Shown piece by piece: positions 27,159 through 35,819 of a stretch of DNA of 64,000 nucleotides. Below the pieces are notes generated by a model. That model worked only from the letters and a program-made list of their open reading frames with translations. It did no database searches and had not been told where the DNA came from. The DNA is taken from positions 1,364,001 to 1,428,000 of the forward strand of contig NZ_JAGINT010000002.1 of the NCBI RefSeq assembly GCF_017876295.1, read 5' to 3'. Source of the DNA: Kribbella aluminosa (GTDB lineage Bacteria; Actinomycetota; Actinomycetes; Propionibacteriales; Kribbellaceae). Both the position numbers and the translations under genes were made by a program. Every line of letters starts with the position of its first letter. Position 1 is the first letter of the stretch.

Positions 27159-28378
27159 GTGAAGAGCTCGTCGTCCAGGACCGGGCCGGCAGCGGTACGG
27201 CGGCGGGCCGGTGGCAGGGTGAACTGTTCGGGTGCCTCCCGCGCCGTACGGCCCTGGAGGTCGGACTGGACACCCCTACGGCGCAGGGTCTCCGCAGAGC
27301 TGCGCTTGCGGTTCCCGGAGCGGCTCTCGTTCGACCCGCCGCCCCCGCCGCCGCCCGACATCGGCGGTGCGATCGTCGGCATCGCCTTCGCCGCCGTCGT
27401 GGCAGCACGCGCCGTACCGCCGGCCAGCGCTGGCTCTGTCCCGGCCGCGATCCGCGCACCCGCCGAACCCAGGCCGCCCGGCGTAGCGGACGCCGCCGAG
27501 CTGGTCAGCGCCCCGAGCGACCCGGCCAGCGCCGCCGCGGGCATCCCGCCCGACAGAGTTGCCCCGGCCGAGGTGATCGCGGACGCCCCGATCGGCTCCG
27601 GCAGAGTGGTCGGCGGCGTGGTCGTCCCACCCGCCAGCGTCGGCAAGTCCGAGTGGATGAGCGTCCCGGGCAGGTTCTTGAACTGCGGCAGCTTGGTCGT
27701 CGCCCCCTGCGTACCCCCGAGGCTGCCGCCCGACTGCATGAGCCCGGTGATCGTCGTCAGCAGGCTGACGCCCTTGTCCATCGTGCTGAACAACTTCTCC
27801 GTCGCGTCGAGCACATCGGTCGCCGGTACGGCGGGAACCGGTGACGCGGGCGCCGGCGCAGCGTCAGCCCCCGGCCCCTGCCAGCCCTGAGCCGGCGGCG
27901 GCACCGCGGTCGGGGCCTGCATGACCACGCCGACCGCCTCCATCATCCCGGCGCCGACCTGCTGCAGCCCGACCGCGACCTGCGCGGCGAACGGGCCGAT
28001 GATCGGTACGGCGCTCAGCGAGACCGCGGTGTCGTACCCGCTCTGCAGCGCCGGCATCACCGCCTGCGCCGCGTTCAGCGCCGTACCGCCGAGTCGAAGT
28101 GCGGCGGACATCGCACCGGTGTAGGCGGCCCACTCGCCGAGCGAGGCCAGGCTGCCGATCACCTGCCCGTTGAACGCCAGCTGCGACACCGAGCCGATGC
28201 TGAGCGGCCAGGTGGTGATGGCGGCGTTCGCGGCGCCGAGGTCGCCGTGGGTGGCGAGCAGCTGCTGACAGGCCGAGCCCCACATGTCGGCACCCGCGTG
28301 CCAGGGTTCGGCGCGCTGCCCGTAGAGCATCGCCGCCATCGTGTTCAGTTCCATCCCGAAGTACGCACCCATCGCCAT
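27155..28378 (-). CDS. PPE-like/WXG100-superfamily long substrate with conserved C-terminal tail
   Basis: 407 aa. The N-terminal ~170 residues are helical and PPE-like ('LNTMAAMLYGQRAEPWHAGADMW', 'LLATHGDLGAANAAITTW', 'GEWAAYTGAMSAAL'), with hydrophobic Gly/Ala stretches. A Pro/Gly/Ala-rich low-complexity part with a GGGGGGGS run follows. The last ~60 residues carry 'RRRGVQSDLQGRTAREAPEQ' and end 'VLDDELFT'. The same tail occurs in the substrate-like gene at 35820. It lies between the EspC-like and eccE genes, so secretion through this ESX system is inferred. It is not a close PPE: the PPE motif itself is absent. Confidence 0.72.
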   Translation of the reverse strand: MAMGAYFGMELNTMAAMLYGQRAEPWHAGADMWGSACQQLLATHGDLGAANAAITTWPLSIGSVSQLAFNGQVIGSLASLGEWAAYTGAMSAALRLGGTALNAAQAVMPALQSGYDTAVSLSAVPIIGPFAAQVAVGLQQVGAGMMEAVGVVMQAPTAVPPPAQGWQGPGADAAPAPASPVPAVPATDVLDATEKLFSTMDKGVSLLTTITGLMQSGGSLGGTQGATTKLPQFKNLPGTLIHSDLPTLAGGTTTPPTTLPEPIGASAITSAGATLSGGMPAAALAGSLGALTSSAASATPGGLGSAGARIAAGTEPALAGGTARAATTAAKAMPTIAPPMSGGGGGGGSNESRSGNRKRSSAETLRRRGVQSDLQGRTAREAPEQFTLPPARRRTAAGPVLDDELFT

Positions 28379-28384
28379 CCCCGA

Positions 28385-28699
28385 TCAGGCCCGGAGCTCG
28401 TCGGCCAGCGCCCGGTGCACGGTCGCGTTGGCCTGGTCGGCGGACTCGAAACGACTCGCGATCGACAGCGCGGCGTCGATCAGTGAGGCGATGCCGTTGG
28501 TCGCCTGCAGCGTGACTGTGCCGGTGTGCTCGACGCAGAACCGGACGTGCGCCTCCACGGTCGCGCTCTCCGGCATCGGCCCCGCCAGCGGCGGCGTCGC
28601 CTGGACCGTGCCGGACACCGGTGTGACCGTGGCCAGCGGTGCCAGGGCCGCGAACTGGCGCAACTCGTCGGGCACGCAGGTCAGTGTGCCGATATCCAT
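28385..28699 (-). CDS. EspC/WXG100-like small type VII protein
   Basis: 104 aa starting ATG 28699 with AGGAGG upstream ('GATATCCATGCTTCCTCCTGG' region on plus). It opens 'MDIGTLTCVPDELRQFAALAPL' like EspC-type proteins (hydrophobic, D/E, 'L..FA..'), and ends in an amphipathic helix 'LIDAALSIASRFESADQANA' with 'FESADQAN' resembling a YxxxD/E-type signal. Likely the helical-hairpin partner of the following PPE-like gene, only six bases downstream. Exact family placement is uncertain. Confidence 0.65.
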   Translation of the reverse strand: MDIGTLTCVPDELRQFAALAPLATVTPVSGTVQATPPLAGPMPESATVEAHVRFCVEHTGTVTLQATNGIASLIDAALSIASRFESADQANATVHRALADELRA

Positions 28700-28721
28700 G
28701 CTTCCTCCTGGGTTGATGGGA

Positions 28722-30137
28722 TCAAGGGCCGATCGGGTACGTCGCCGCGGACGGGTCGAGCGCGTGGCCTGCGGGCATCCGGCTGATCAGCTCGGCAGGC
28801 AGCCGCACCACCGGCGGCTGGTCGTAGCCGAGGACACCCAGTACTTCGCGGCCGGCCAGCTGGTACCGCCGTCCGAGATCACTCACGAACGACAGCGCCC
28901 CCGACCCGGCCGGTTGTGCAGGTGAAGCCATCGACTCCACGACGGCTCCGTGGCCCGGCGGTACGACGACCACGTCAGCCAGCGGCAGTCCGCTCGGATC
29001 GCGTCCCGCTGTCACACCGGCATCACTCCCTGACGGCAGCGAACCAGCCAGCGTGAACCGCGGCCGGAACTGGCCGTTGGAGAACACCGCACACACCGAC
29101 ACCCCGGACGAGTCCGGCCGCGCGAACGTCGGCCTGGTCGCCGGCAGGGCGGAGTCGGAGGTCGTAGTACCCACACCGCCGGACACCTGCGCCACCACAG
29201 CCGGATCCAGCGAAACGGCCTCCGGCACAGCACCCGGGTACGCCGCACGTGTCGCGGGAGCAGTCCGCTGTACGTCGTACTGCAACGAGGTGATCGCGAC
29301 CAGCCGGTCCCGCTGCAGCAGGTAGTACTGTCCCTGTCCGGTCGACGTCTGTACGACGTACAGCGTCCCGACGCGGCCTGGTCGTAGGAGCGCCGACGGG
29401 GTGCCCGCACCGGGTACGGAGATCGGGCCGAGCGGTGGGCCCGAGGGGATGAGGTCCAGCCAGACGGCTGGTACCTGCAGCCAGGCCTCGTCGTTCAGAG
29501 CGAGTGCTGCCGCGACTGTGGCCTGCTGCTGGATCAGGTGCCGGTAGCCGTGCCAGATCAGGTACCGGCGGCCCCCTGGTCCGAAAACGAGCAAGGAGTC
29601 CGCCGTTGCACCCCCCTGCTCGGTTCCGACGAGAAGAACGGACTGGACGATGGGGCTGCCCGACGAGTCGGCTCCGGGCTTGGCGCACATCGACCAGCCG
29701 TCGCCGAGCAGTCGTCCCTTGTCGGGCAACGAGTCCGGCGCGTCCGCGATCCCTACCCGCTGGCCGCGCGGAACACCGAGCAAGGACTTGGCCGACACCA
29801 TCAGCGGCGCGCTGTACTTGTTCGCCAGCAGCAACGCGGACACGTAGTTCGCAGCCGGATAGAGGACCCCGTCGCGGTACACGTACCGGGTGCCTGTCTC
29901 CTTCTCCACGATCACGTGATCTCCGGACTTCCACGAGGTCTTCCCGCCCGGTGAGAGCTGCCCGTAGACGCCTGAGCCGACCAGCACCAGTACGGCGAGC
30001 CCGATACCGACGAGCATGGCCACGATGCCGCGGCGGAACGGCGGGTACTCCGGGTCCGTCTCGCGCAGCAGCAACGCATGGGTCATCCGCTGCTTGACGA
30101 ACTGGTGTGACTGCAGCTGATCCCGCTTGGATGCCAT
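28722..30137 (-). CDS. eccB: Type VII secretion protein EccB
   Basis: 471 aa. The typical EccB start is seen, 'MASKRDQLQSHQFVKQRMTHALL', then one membrane segment ('GIVAMLVGIGLAVLVLVGSGVYG') and a large periplasmic domain ('RYVYRDGVLYPAANYVSALLL', 'GVPRGQRVGIADAPDSLP', 'YLIWHGYRHLI', 'LPAELISRMPAGHALDPSAA'). EccB forms the outside face of the ESX membrane pore. It follows eccD by three bases. Confidence 0.95.
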   Translation of the reverse strand: MASKRDQLQSHQFVKQRMTHALLLRETDPEYPPFRRGIVAMLVGIGLAVLVLVGSGVYGQLSPGGKTSWKSGDHVIVEKETGTRYVYRDGVLYPAANYVSALLLANKYSAPLMVSAKSLLGVPRGQRVGIADAPDSLPDKGRLLGDGWSMCAKPGADSSGSPIVQSVLLVGTEQGGATADSLLVFGPGGRRYLIWHGYRHLIQQQATVAAALALNDEAWLQVPAVWLDLIPSGPPLGPISVPGAGTPSALLRPGRVGTLYVVQTSTGQGQYYLLQRDRLVAITSLQYDVQRTAPATRAAYPGAVPEAVSLDPAVVAQVSGGVGTTTSDSALPATRPTFARPDSSGVSVCAVFSNGQFRPRFTLAGSLPSGSDAGVTAGRDPSGLPLADVVVVPPGHGAVVESMASPAQPAGSGALSFVSDLGRRYQLAGREVLGVLGYDQPPVVRLPAELISRMPAGHALDPSAATYPIGP

Positions 30138-30140
30138 CGG

Positions 30141-31466
30141 TCACCCACCCAGCCCACGGACGTACGAGTACAGCCCGAGCACCCACAGCACGATCGGCAC
30201 GACAAGCAGCACCAGTACGACCTCGGCCAGCTCTGCGTACCTGGCCAGGTACGCCCCTGGTCGGTGCCGCGCGTACCAGAGCCCGAGGAAGGCAGCCACT
30301 GCAGCAAACACCAGCAGGGTGTACGGCGACTGCACCAGCAAGCAGCCGAGTCCGACGAGACCAGCGACGACAAGACTCACGCGATGCGCCACCACTGGCA
30401 GCAGCCGTGCCCGTAGCAGGCAAATGCCGACGACCAGTACCACCAGCAAGCGTCCAGGCGTCGACGTTGACCGTGCCAGCACGTACAAGCAGGAGGCGAG
30501 TCCAACAGCCAGTCCGGCGAGGATGCCCGTGTAGAGCGCAGCAGACCGCAGTACTGCGGCGTGCACCAAGCGGCGAGGTGGTTGTGGCGCGTCAGCCAAC
30601 AGGTCCGCAGTACTGGTAGGCAGAACGGGCTTGGGGAGCCGGCCGATCCGCATGGCCAGCGGTGCGGCTACTGGGATCAGTGCGACCGCTATGGACCCGA
30701 CTACGGCCGCTGACCGCGTACCGTCCAACGCACCACCTAGCCAGCCCGCAACGAGTGCGAGCACACCCGTGGTGACAGCAGCCGCGAAGACCGCGGTATG
30801 GCGAGCGATGCCGACGTATCCGAGCAGCCCGAACAAGAGGAGTGCGGCGCCGCCCGCAGTCAGCTGCGGTGCGCCGAACTCTGACAACCGGATGGACAGC
30901 GCCCCGCCCGCAACAGCGAACACCAGTGAGACCGCACCTGTCATGGCAGCGGCGGCCGCGTCGCCAACAGCACGCGACAGCAGGACCCCGACCGCCATCA
31001 GCACGACCGCGACCGCAAAGGCGAAGGACGTGCTGTGCATCAGGATCAAGCACGTCAGCAGTGCGGCCGTAGCGGCGATCAGTCCGCACCAGCGGCTCGC
31101 TACAGGCGTCCACGCGCGCCCGCCGGACCGCGCGTCGGTGGCGATCGCGTCCACGAGGTCGTCGTACTCCAGCTCCGGCCAGTGCTGGTGGGCCGGAGCG
31201 AGGTGCAGGATCTCCCCGTCGCGGACGCCCTGACCGGCCAGGTCCAGGTGTGTCTCCAGGGCCTCGCCGTCGGGACGGCGCAGTACCCAGCCGCCTTGCA
31301 GTGCGCCGAAGTCGGCGAGGTCGTCGCCGGCGTGCCGGAGGATTCCGGGCAGCACCTCGGCCACCGTCGACCGCTCCGGCAGCGCCAGGTCGATGCGGCG
31401 TTCGGGTGCGTCGATGGTGACCTTGACCAGTCCGCGAATGCTCACGTCCGTCACCGTGACACGCAC
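30141..31466 (-). CDS. eccD: Type VII secretion integral membrane protein EccD
   Basis: 441 aa. A ubiquitin-like YukD domain ('VKVTIDAPERRIDLALPERSTVAEVLPGIL') of about 85 residues is followed by roughly ten to eleven hydrophobic segments filling the rest. EccD dimers shape the ESX channel. The first GTG (31466) is used; a GTG twelve bases later is possible. It is the lead gene of the minus-strand ESX operon (eccD-eccB-small-PPE-like-eccE), divergent from eccC. Confidence 0.93.
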   Translation of the reverse strand: MRVTVTDVSIRGLVKVTIDAPERRIDLALPERSTVAEVLPGILRHAGDDLADFGALQGGWVLRRPDGEALETHLDLAGQGVRDGEILHLAPAHQHWPELEYDDLVDAIATDARSGGRAWTPVASRWCGLIAATAALLTCLILMHSTSFAFAVAVVLMAVGVLLSRAVGDAAAAAMTGAVSLVFAVAGGALSIRLSEFGAPQLTAGGAALLLFGLLGYVGIARHTAVFAAAVTTGVLALVAGWLGGALDGTRSAAVVGSIAVALIPVAAPLAMRIGRLPKPVLPTSTADLLADAPQPPRRLVHAAVLRSAALYTGILAGLAVGLASCLYVLARSTSTPGRLLVVLVVGICLLRARLLPVVAHRVSLVVAGLVGLGCLLVQSPYTLLVFAAVAAFLGLWYARHRPGAYLARYAELAEVVLVLLVVPIVLWVLGLYSYVRGLGG

Positions 31467-31545
31467 ACAACGGCAGTTCCTGGTGCTTGCAGCTTGTGGA
31501 CAGTCCGCTAGTGGCCGCCGTCCCCTGTACCGCGGTTCCGGCGCC

Positions 31546-31551
31546 TAGCGT
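31546..31551 (+). promoter_or_regulatory. Probable -10 (TAGCGT) for leaderless eccC transcript
   Basis: CCTAGCGT is followed by eight bases and then the eccC ATG at 31560. The same hexamer, with the same eight-base gap, precedes the flavin reductase start at 62049, and it recurs upstream of the esx pair (37360). No strong -35 was identified, and there is no Shine-Dalgarno. Confidence 0.5.
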
Positions 31552-31559
31552 CCTGGAAC

Positions 31560-34500
31560 ATGTCGACAGTCATCGTCAGCAGACCACCGCGGCGCGAGGG
31601 TCCCGCGTTGCCGAGCGGCGACGTCACCCTCGACCCGCCGCCGGCGCTGCCGCGTCCGGCGAGCAAGCAGTTGTCGCAGTACGTGATGATGGTGCCGATG
31701 CTCGCCGGCGGCGGCGCGATGGCGTTGATGTACTCGACGCTCGGCGGTGGCGGCCGGACGAGCTACATCGTCGGCGGGCTGTTCGGCTTGTCGGCGCTGG
31801 GCATGGCCGCGGTCGCGTTCGCCGGCCAGGGCGCTCCACGCCGGGAGATGGCGCGGGCGCGGCGCGGGTACCTCAGACACCTGTCCCAGCAGCGCATCCG
31901 GGCCCGGCGGGCCGTCGTACTGCAACGTACTGCGCTGTCGTACCTACATCCGGACCCGACGCAGCTCTGGACGCTGGTGGAGAGCTATCGGCTCTGGGAG
32001 CGTCGCCGCAACGATCCTGACTTCGCCATCGTCCGGGTTGGCACAGGGGTACAACCACTGGCCACACCGGTCGCTCCACCCGACACGGTCCCGCTGGAGG
32101 AGCTGGAGCCGCTGTCAGCCGGTGCACTGCGCCGTTTCATCACGACGTACTCCTCCGTGCCCGGGCTGCCGGTAGCGATGGCCCTCCGTGGTTTTGCCCG
32201 CGTGTACGTCGACGGTGAGCCTGACCGTGCTCGTAGCTTGGCCCGTGCGCTGGTAGCGCAGTTGGCCACGTTCCACTCACCGGATGACCTCCTGATCGCG
32301 GCTGTCATCGCTCCGGAGACCAGAGCGGACTGGGAGTGGCTGAAGTGGCTACCGCATGCGCACCACCCGGACAAGTCTGATGCCCTAGGTCCGATCCGCC
32401 TGATCAGCAAGAGCGTTCCGGACCTGGAGTCCGTACTGGGCGATCTGCTCGCACAGCGCCCTCGGTTCGACCCGGCGGCCACGAGCCGCGTTGACGGGCC
32501 GCACATCGTCGTACTGATCGACGGCGGGGACGTACTCGGCTCTGACCACCTGATGACCGGCAACGGCGTAGAGGGCGTGAGCGTCATCGACCTGACTACC
32601 CAGCCGCCCAGGCTGCTCGACAGATCCAGCGTGTTGCTTGACGTCGCTGACGACGGCGCACTGACCAGCGTCACCATGGACGGCGACTCTGACGTCGGTA
32701 CGGTGGACGGCTTCACCATCCAGGACGCTGAGGCTCTCGCGCGACTACTCGCGCCGTTGCGGCTCTCGAAGGTAGGCGACGGCGAGGAGAGCTTCGCCTC
32801 GGTGTTCGGCCTCACGGACCTCCTAGGGCTGGGAGACCCGTACAAGTTCAACCCCGCACGGCACTGGGGACCCAGGCCGAACCGGGACCGGCTGCGGGTC
32901 CGCTTTGGCGTCACGGCGGACGGTACGCCGGTAGAGCTCGACCTGAAGGAGTCCGCGCAGGACGGTATGGGACCGCACGGGCTCCTGATCGGTGCGACAG
33001 GTTCTGGCAAGAGCGAGTTGCTGCGGACGCTGGTACTCGCATTGGCCGCCACCCACTCGTCCGACAGCCTCAACTTCGCGCTGGTGGACTTCAAGGGCGG
33101 TGCCACGTTCACCAAGCTGGACAGGCTGCCTCACACCAGTGCGGTGATCACCAACCTCAGCGAGGAGCTGGCACTCGTCGACCGGATGTCCGACGCGATC
33201 GGTGGCGAACTGATTCGCCGGCAGGAGCTGCTGCGGCGAGCCGGCAACTACGAGTCGGTCCGCGAGTACGAGCTCGCCAGAGCAGCAGGAGCCGACCTGC
33301 CGGAGGTCCCGACGCTGCTGGTGATCTGCGACGAGTTCTCCGAGCTCTTGTCGGCAAAACCCGACTTCATCGACATGTTCAACCAGATCGGTCGCCTGGG
33401 CCGCGCTCTCGGCGTACATCTGCTGCTGGCCAGCCAGAAACTGGAAGAGGGCCGGCTGCGCGGGCTGGACGCCCACCTGTCGTACCGGATCGGTCTGCGG
33501 ACGTTCTCCGCGATGGACAGCCGGGTGGTGCTCGGCATGCCGGATGCGTACGAGCTGCCGCGCGCGCCGGGCCACGGGTTCCTGCAGATCGGTACGGAGA
33601 CGCTTGTGCGCTTCCGGTCGGCCTACGTGTCCGGTGTGCACCGGGCGGCAGCTCACTCGGTTTCCAATGAGGTCGCGGACGACGTCGCGGAGTACACCAG
33701 TGCATACGTGTCGATGCCGGCGACCGAGGTTCAGGAGCAGCCGGAAGAGGACGGGGTGGGCGAGAAGCTGCTCGACATCCTGGTGGATCGCCTGGAGAAC
33801 AAGGGCAAACCGGCCCACCAGATCTGGCTGCCGCCGCTCGACGACCCGCCGCCGCTCACCAGCCTGCTGCCGGCGCTGACCGTCGACCCGGACCGCGGGC
33901 TCACCGTTGCGGCGGCCGGAGCACAGGGGACCCTGCGCGTGCCGATCGGCCTGGTGGACAAGCCGTTGGAGCAACGGCGCGACCCGCTCGTCGTGGACCT
34001 CGCGGCCGGGGCCGGTCACGCGGTTGTGGTCGGTGGTCCGCGCAGCGGCAAGAGTACGGCGATCCGCACGCTCGTGTCGGCGCTCGCGCTGACGCACACG
34101 CCGCGGGAGGTGCAGTTCTACTGCCTGGACTTCGGTGGCGGCTCGCTCGCTGGGCTCCGGGAGCTGCCGCACGTGGGCGGCGTCGCGTCCCGTTTGGACG
34201 TCGGCGCTGTACGCCGGACGGTCGCCGAAGTACAGCAGCTCCTCGTCCATCGGGAGCGGTACTTCGCTGACCACGGCATCGAGGGCATGACGTCGTACCG
34301 GCAACGGAAGGTGGCGGGGGAGTTCACCGACGACCCGTGGGGCGACGTGTTCCTGGTGATCGACGGGTGGTCGGTACTGCGGTCCGACTTCGAGGACCTC
34401 GAGGCGACGCTCAGCGAGATCGCCGGGCGAGGTCTGGCGTACGGCGTGCACGTGGTCGCGACCTGTTCGCGCTGGTTCGACCTGCGCGGCACGATCCGCG

Positions 34501-35426
34501 ACCTGTTCGGGACGCGGATCGAGCTGCGGCTGGGCGACCCGTCCGACTCGGTGGTCGACCGGCGGGCGGCGATGAGCGTGCCGGCCGACAAGCCCGGTCG
34601 CGGTCTCGCCGACAAGGCGCAGCACTTCGTCGTGGCCACACCGGACGCCGACCTCGGCCCGCAGCTCGCGGCAGCCTGGCCGGTGTCGGGTGCGCCGCGT
34701 GTGCGGCTCCTGCCGCTACACCTGCACGAGGAGGAGCTGGCCGCCGTACTGCGGAGGAAACCCGTGCAGGGGCTGCCGGTCGGGCTGGCCGAACGTGATC
34801 TCGGACCGGTGTCCATCGACCTCGAGGCCGACCCGCACTTCCTGCTCTTCGGCGACACGGAGTCCGGGAAGACCGGGTTCCTGCGCTGGATCGGGCGATC
34901 GCTCGTCGAGCGGTACCGGCCGGACGAGGCGCGGATCATCCTGGTCGACTACCGGCGGACGCTCGGCATCACCGGTGAGCACGTCATGGGTGCGTTCTCG
35001 GAGCCGCGCGGCGTCGAGGCGATGGTCGCCGACCTGATCCCGGTGCTCGAACGCCGGCAGTCCGGCGAATGGACCGGCCCGCAGATCCACGTCCTGGTGG
35101 ACGACTACGACCTGGTCGTCGGCCAGACCAGCAACCCGCTGGCCGGCCTCATCGACTACCTGGCCCACGGCCGCGACATCGGCCTGCACCTGATCGTCAC
35201 CCGCCGCAGCGGCGGCGCCGGCCGCGCGATCTTCGAACCCCTGATCGCCCGCCTCCGCGACCTCGGAACCCCCGGCCTGCTCCTCAGCGGCGACCGCTCC
35301 GAAGGCCCCCTACTCGGCACCACCAAACCCGAAACCCTGCCACCGGGCCGCGGCCGCCTCGCCGGCCGCCGCGGCGACAGCCAACTCATCCAACTCGTCG
35401 AACCCGCCGACCCGAACGGAGCCTGA
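31560..35426 (+). CDS. eccC: Type VII secretion ATPase EccC (FtsK/SpoIIIE, three P-loops)
   Basis: 1,288 aa, a fused EccCa/EccCb. Two membrane segments occupy residues ~38-85 ('YVMMVPMLAGGGAMAL', 'GGLFGLSALGMAAVAFAG'). Three FtsK/SpoIIIE domains follow with Walker A GATGSGKS (478-485), GGPRSGKS (825-832) and GDTESGKT (1098-1105). The first domain has a clear Walker B ('TLLVICDEFSELL'); the third is the most diverged. EccC recognises secretion signals and powers translocation. The stop overlaps the start of the next small gene (TGATG), which begins a plus-strand operon of substrates. Confidence 0.96.
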   Translation: MSTVIVSRPPRREGPALPSGDVTLDPPPALPRPASKQLSQYVMMVPMLAGGGAMALMYSTLGGGGRTSYIVGGLFGLSALGMAAVAFAGQGAPRREMARARRGYLRHLSQQRIRARRAVVLQRTALSYLHPDPTQLWTLVESYRLWERRRNDPDFAIVRVGTGVQPLATPVAPPDTVPLEELEPLSAGALRRFITTYSSVPGLPVAMALRGFARVYVDGEPDRARSLARALVAQLATFHSPDDLLIAAVIAPETRADWEWLKWLPHAHHPDKSDALGPIRLISKSVPDLESVLGDLLAQRPRFDPAATSRVDGPHIVVLIDGGDVLGSDHLMTGNGVEGVSVIDLTTQPPRLLDRSSVLLDVADDGALTSVTMDGDSDVGTVDGFTIQDAEALARLLAPLRLSKVGDGEESFASVFGLTDLLGLGDPYKFNPARHWGPRPNRDRLRVRFGVTADGTPVELDLKESAQDGMGPHGLLIGATGSGKSELLRTLVLALAATHSSDSLNFALVDFKGGATFTKLDRLPHTSAVITNLSEELALVDRMSDAIGGELIRRQELLRRAGNYESVREYELARAAGADLPEVPTLLVICDEFSELLSAKPDFIDMFNQIGRLGRALGVHLLLASQKLEEGRLRGLDAHLSYRIGLRTFSAMDSRVVLGMPDAYELPRAPGHGFLQIGTETLVRFRSAYVSGVHRAAAHSVSNEVADDVAEYTSAYVSMPATEVQEQPEEDGVGEKLLDILVDRLENKGKPAHQIWLPPLDDPPPLTSLLPALTVDPDRGLTVAAAGAQGTLRVPIGLVDKPLEQRRDPLVVDLAAGAGHAVVVGGPRSGKSTAIRTLVSALALTHTPREVQFYCLDFGGGSLAGLRELPHVGGVASRLDVGAVRRTVAEVQQLLVHRERYFADHGIEGMTSYRQRKVAGEFTDDPWGDVFLVIDGWSVLRSDFEDLEATLSEIAGRGLAYGVHVVATCSRWFDLRGTIRDLFGTRIELRLGDPSDSVVDRRAAMSVPADKPGRGLADKAQHFVVATPDADLGPQLAAAWPVSGAPRVRLLPLHLHEEELAAVLRRKPVQGLPVGLAERDLGPVSIDLEADPHFLLFGDTESGKTGFLRWIGRSLVERYRPDEARIILVDYRRTLGITGEHVMGAFSEPRGVEAMVADLIPVLERRQSGEWTGPQIHVLVDDYDLVVGQTSNPLAGLIDYLAHGRDIGLHLIVTRRSGGAGRAIFEPLIARLRDLGTPGLLLSGDRSEGPLLGTTKPETLPPGRGRLAGRRGDSQLIQLVEPADPNGA

Positions 35427-35815
35427 TGAGCGACCTGAAGTTCTCCTCTGCCGAGCTGTCCAAGTTCAGCGCCGACGCCGGTGCGGTCGTCGTCCCCGGC
35501 TTCGCGGACGACGACGGCGGCGACCTGCGCGGCGGTGTCCTCGGAAGCGACACGGCTGCGGCCAAGTACGGCGCGATGTCGAACGCGGCCGAGTTCTACC
35601 TCGATCGGGCGCGCCGGGGCCTGCAGGCGTTCGAGCAGCTCTCGCGCGACATCGTCCAGCAGTTCGGCGATGTCGACAACGTCAATGCCGACGCGCTGAA
35701 GAAGGTCTGGGACGGCGAACACGCGACGCTGCTGGCAAACCGCAACTCGGACGCGGAGCCGCCGGTACCCGCGCAACCGACTGGTCCCCCCGACCCGGCG
35801 AAGCCCCAAGGATGA
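35426..35815 (+). CDS. Small type VII-associated protein (EspC/WXG100-like)
   Basis: 129 aa; the ATG overlaps the eccC stop. Helical content is seen in 'AAKYGAMSNAAEFYLDRARRGLQAFEQLSRDIVQQFGD', with 'YLDRARRGLQ' and 'ADALKKVWDGEHATLL', then a Pro-rich tail. It resembles the ESX partner proteins that pair with PPE-like substrates, and the next gene is such a substrate four bases on. No WXG tripeptide; 'VWDG' may occupy that place. Family placement is tentative. Confidence 0.6.
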   Translation: MSDLKFSSAELSKFSADAGAVVVPGFADDDGGDLRGGVLGSDTAAAKYGAMSNAAEFYLDRARRGLQAFEQLSRDIVQQFGDVDNVNADALKKVWDGEHATLLANRNSDAEPPVPAQPTGPPDPAKPQG

Positions 35816-35819
35816 CGAG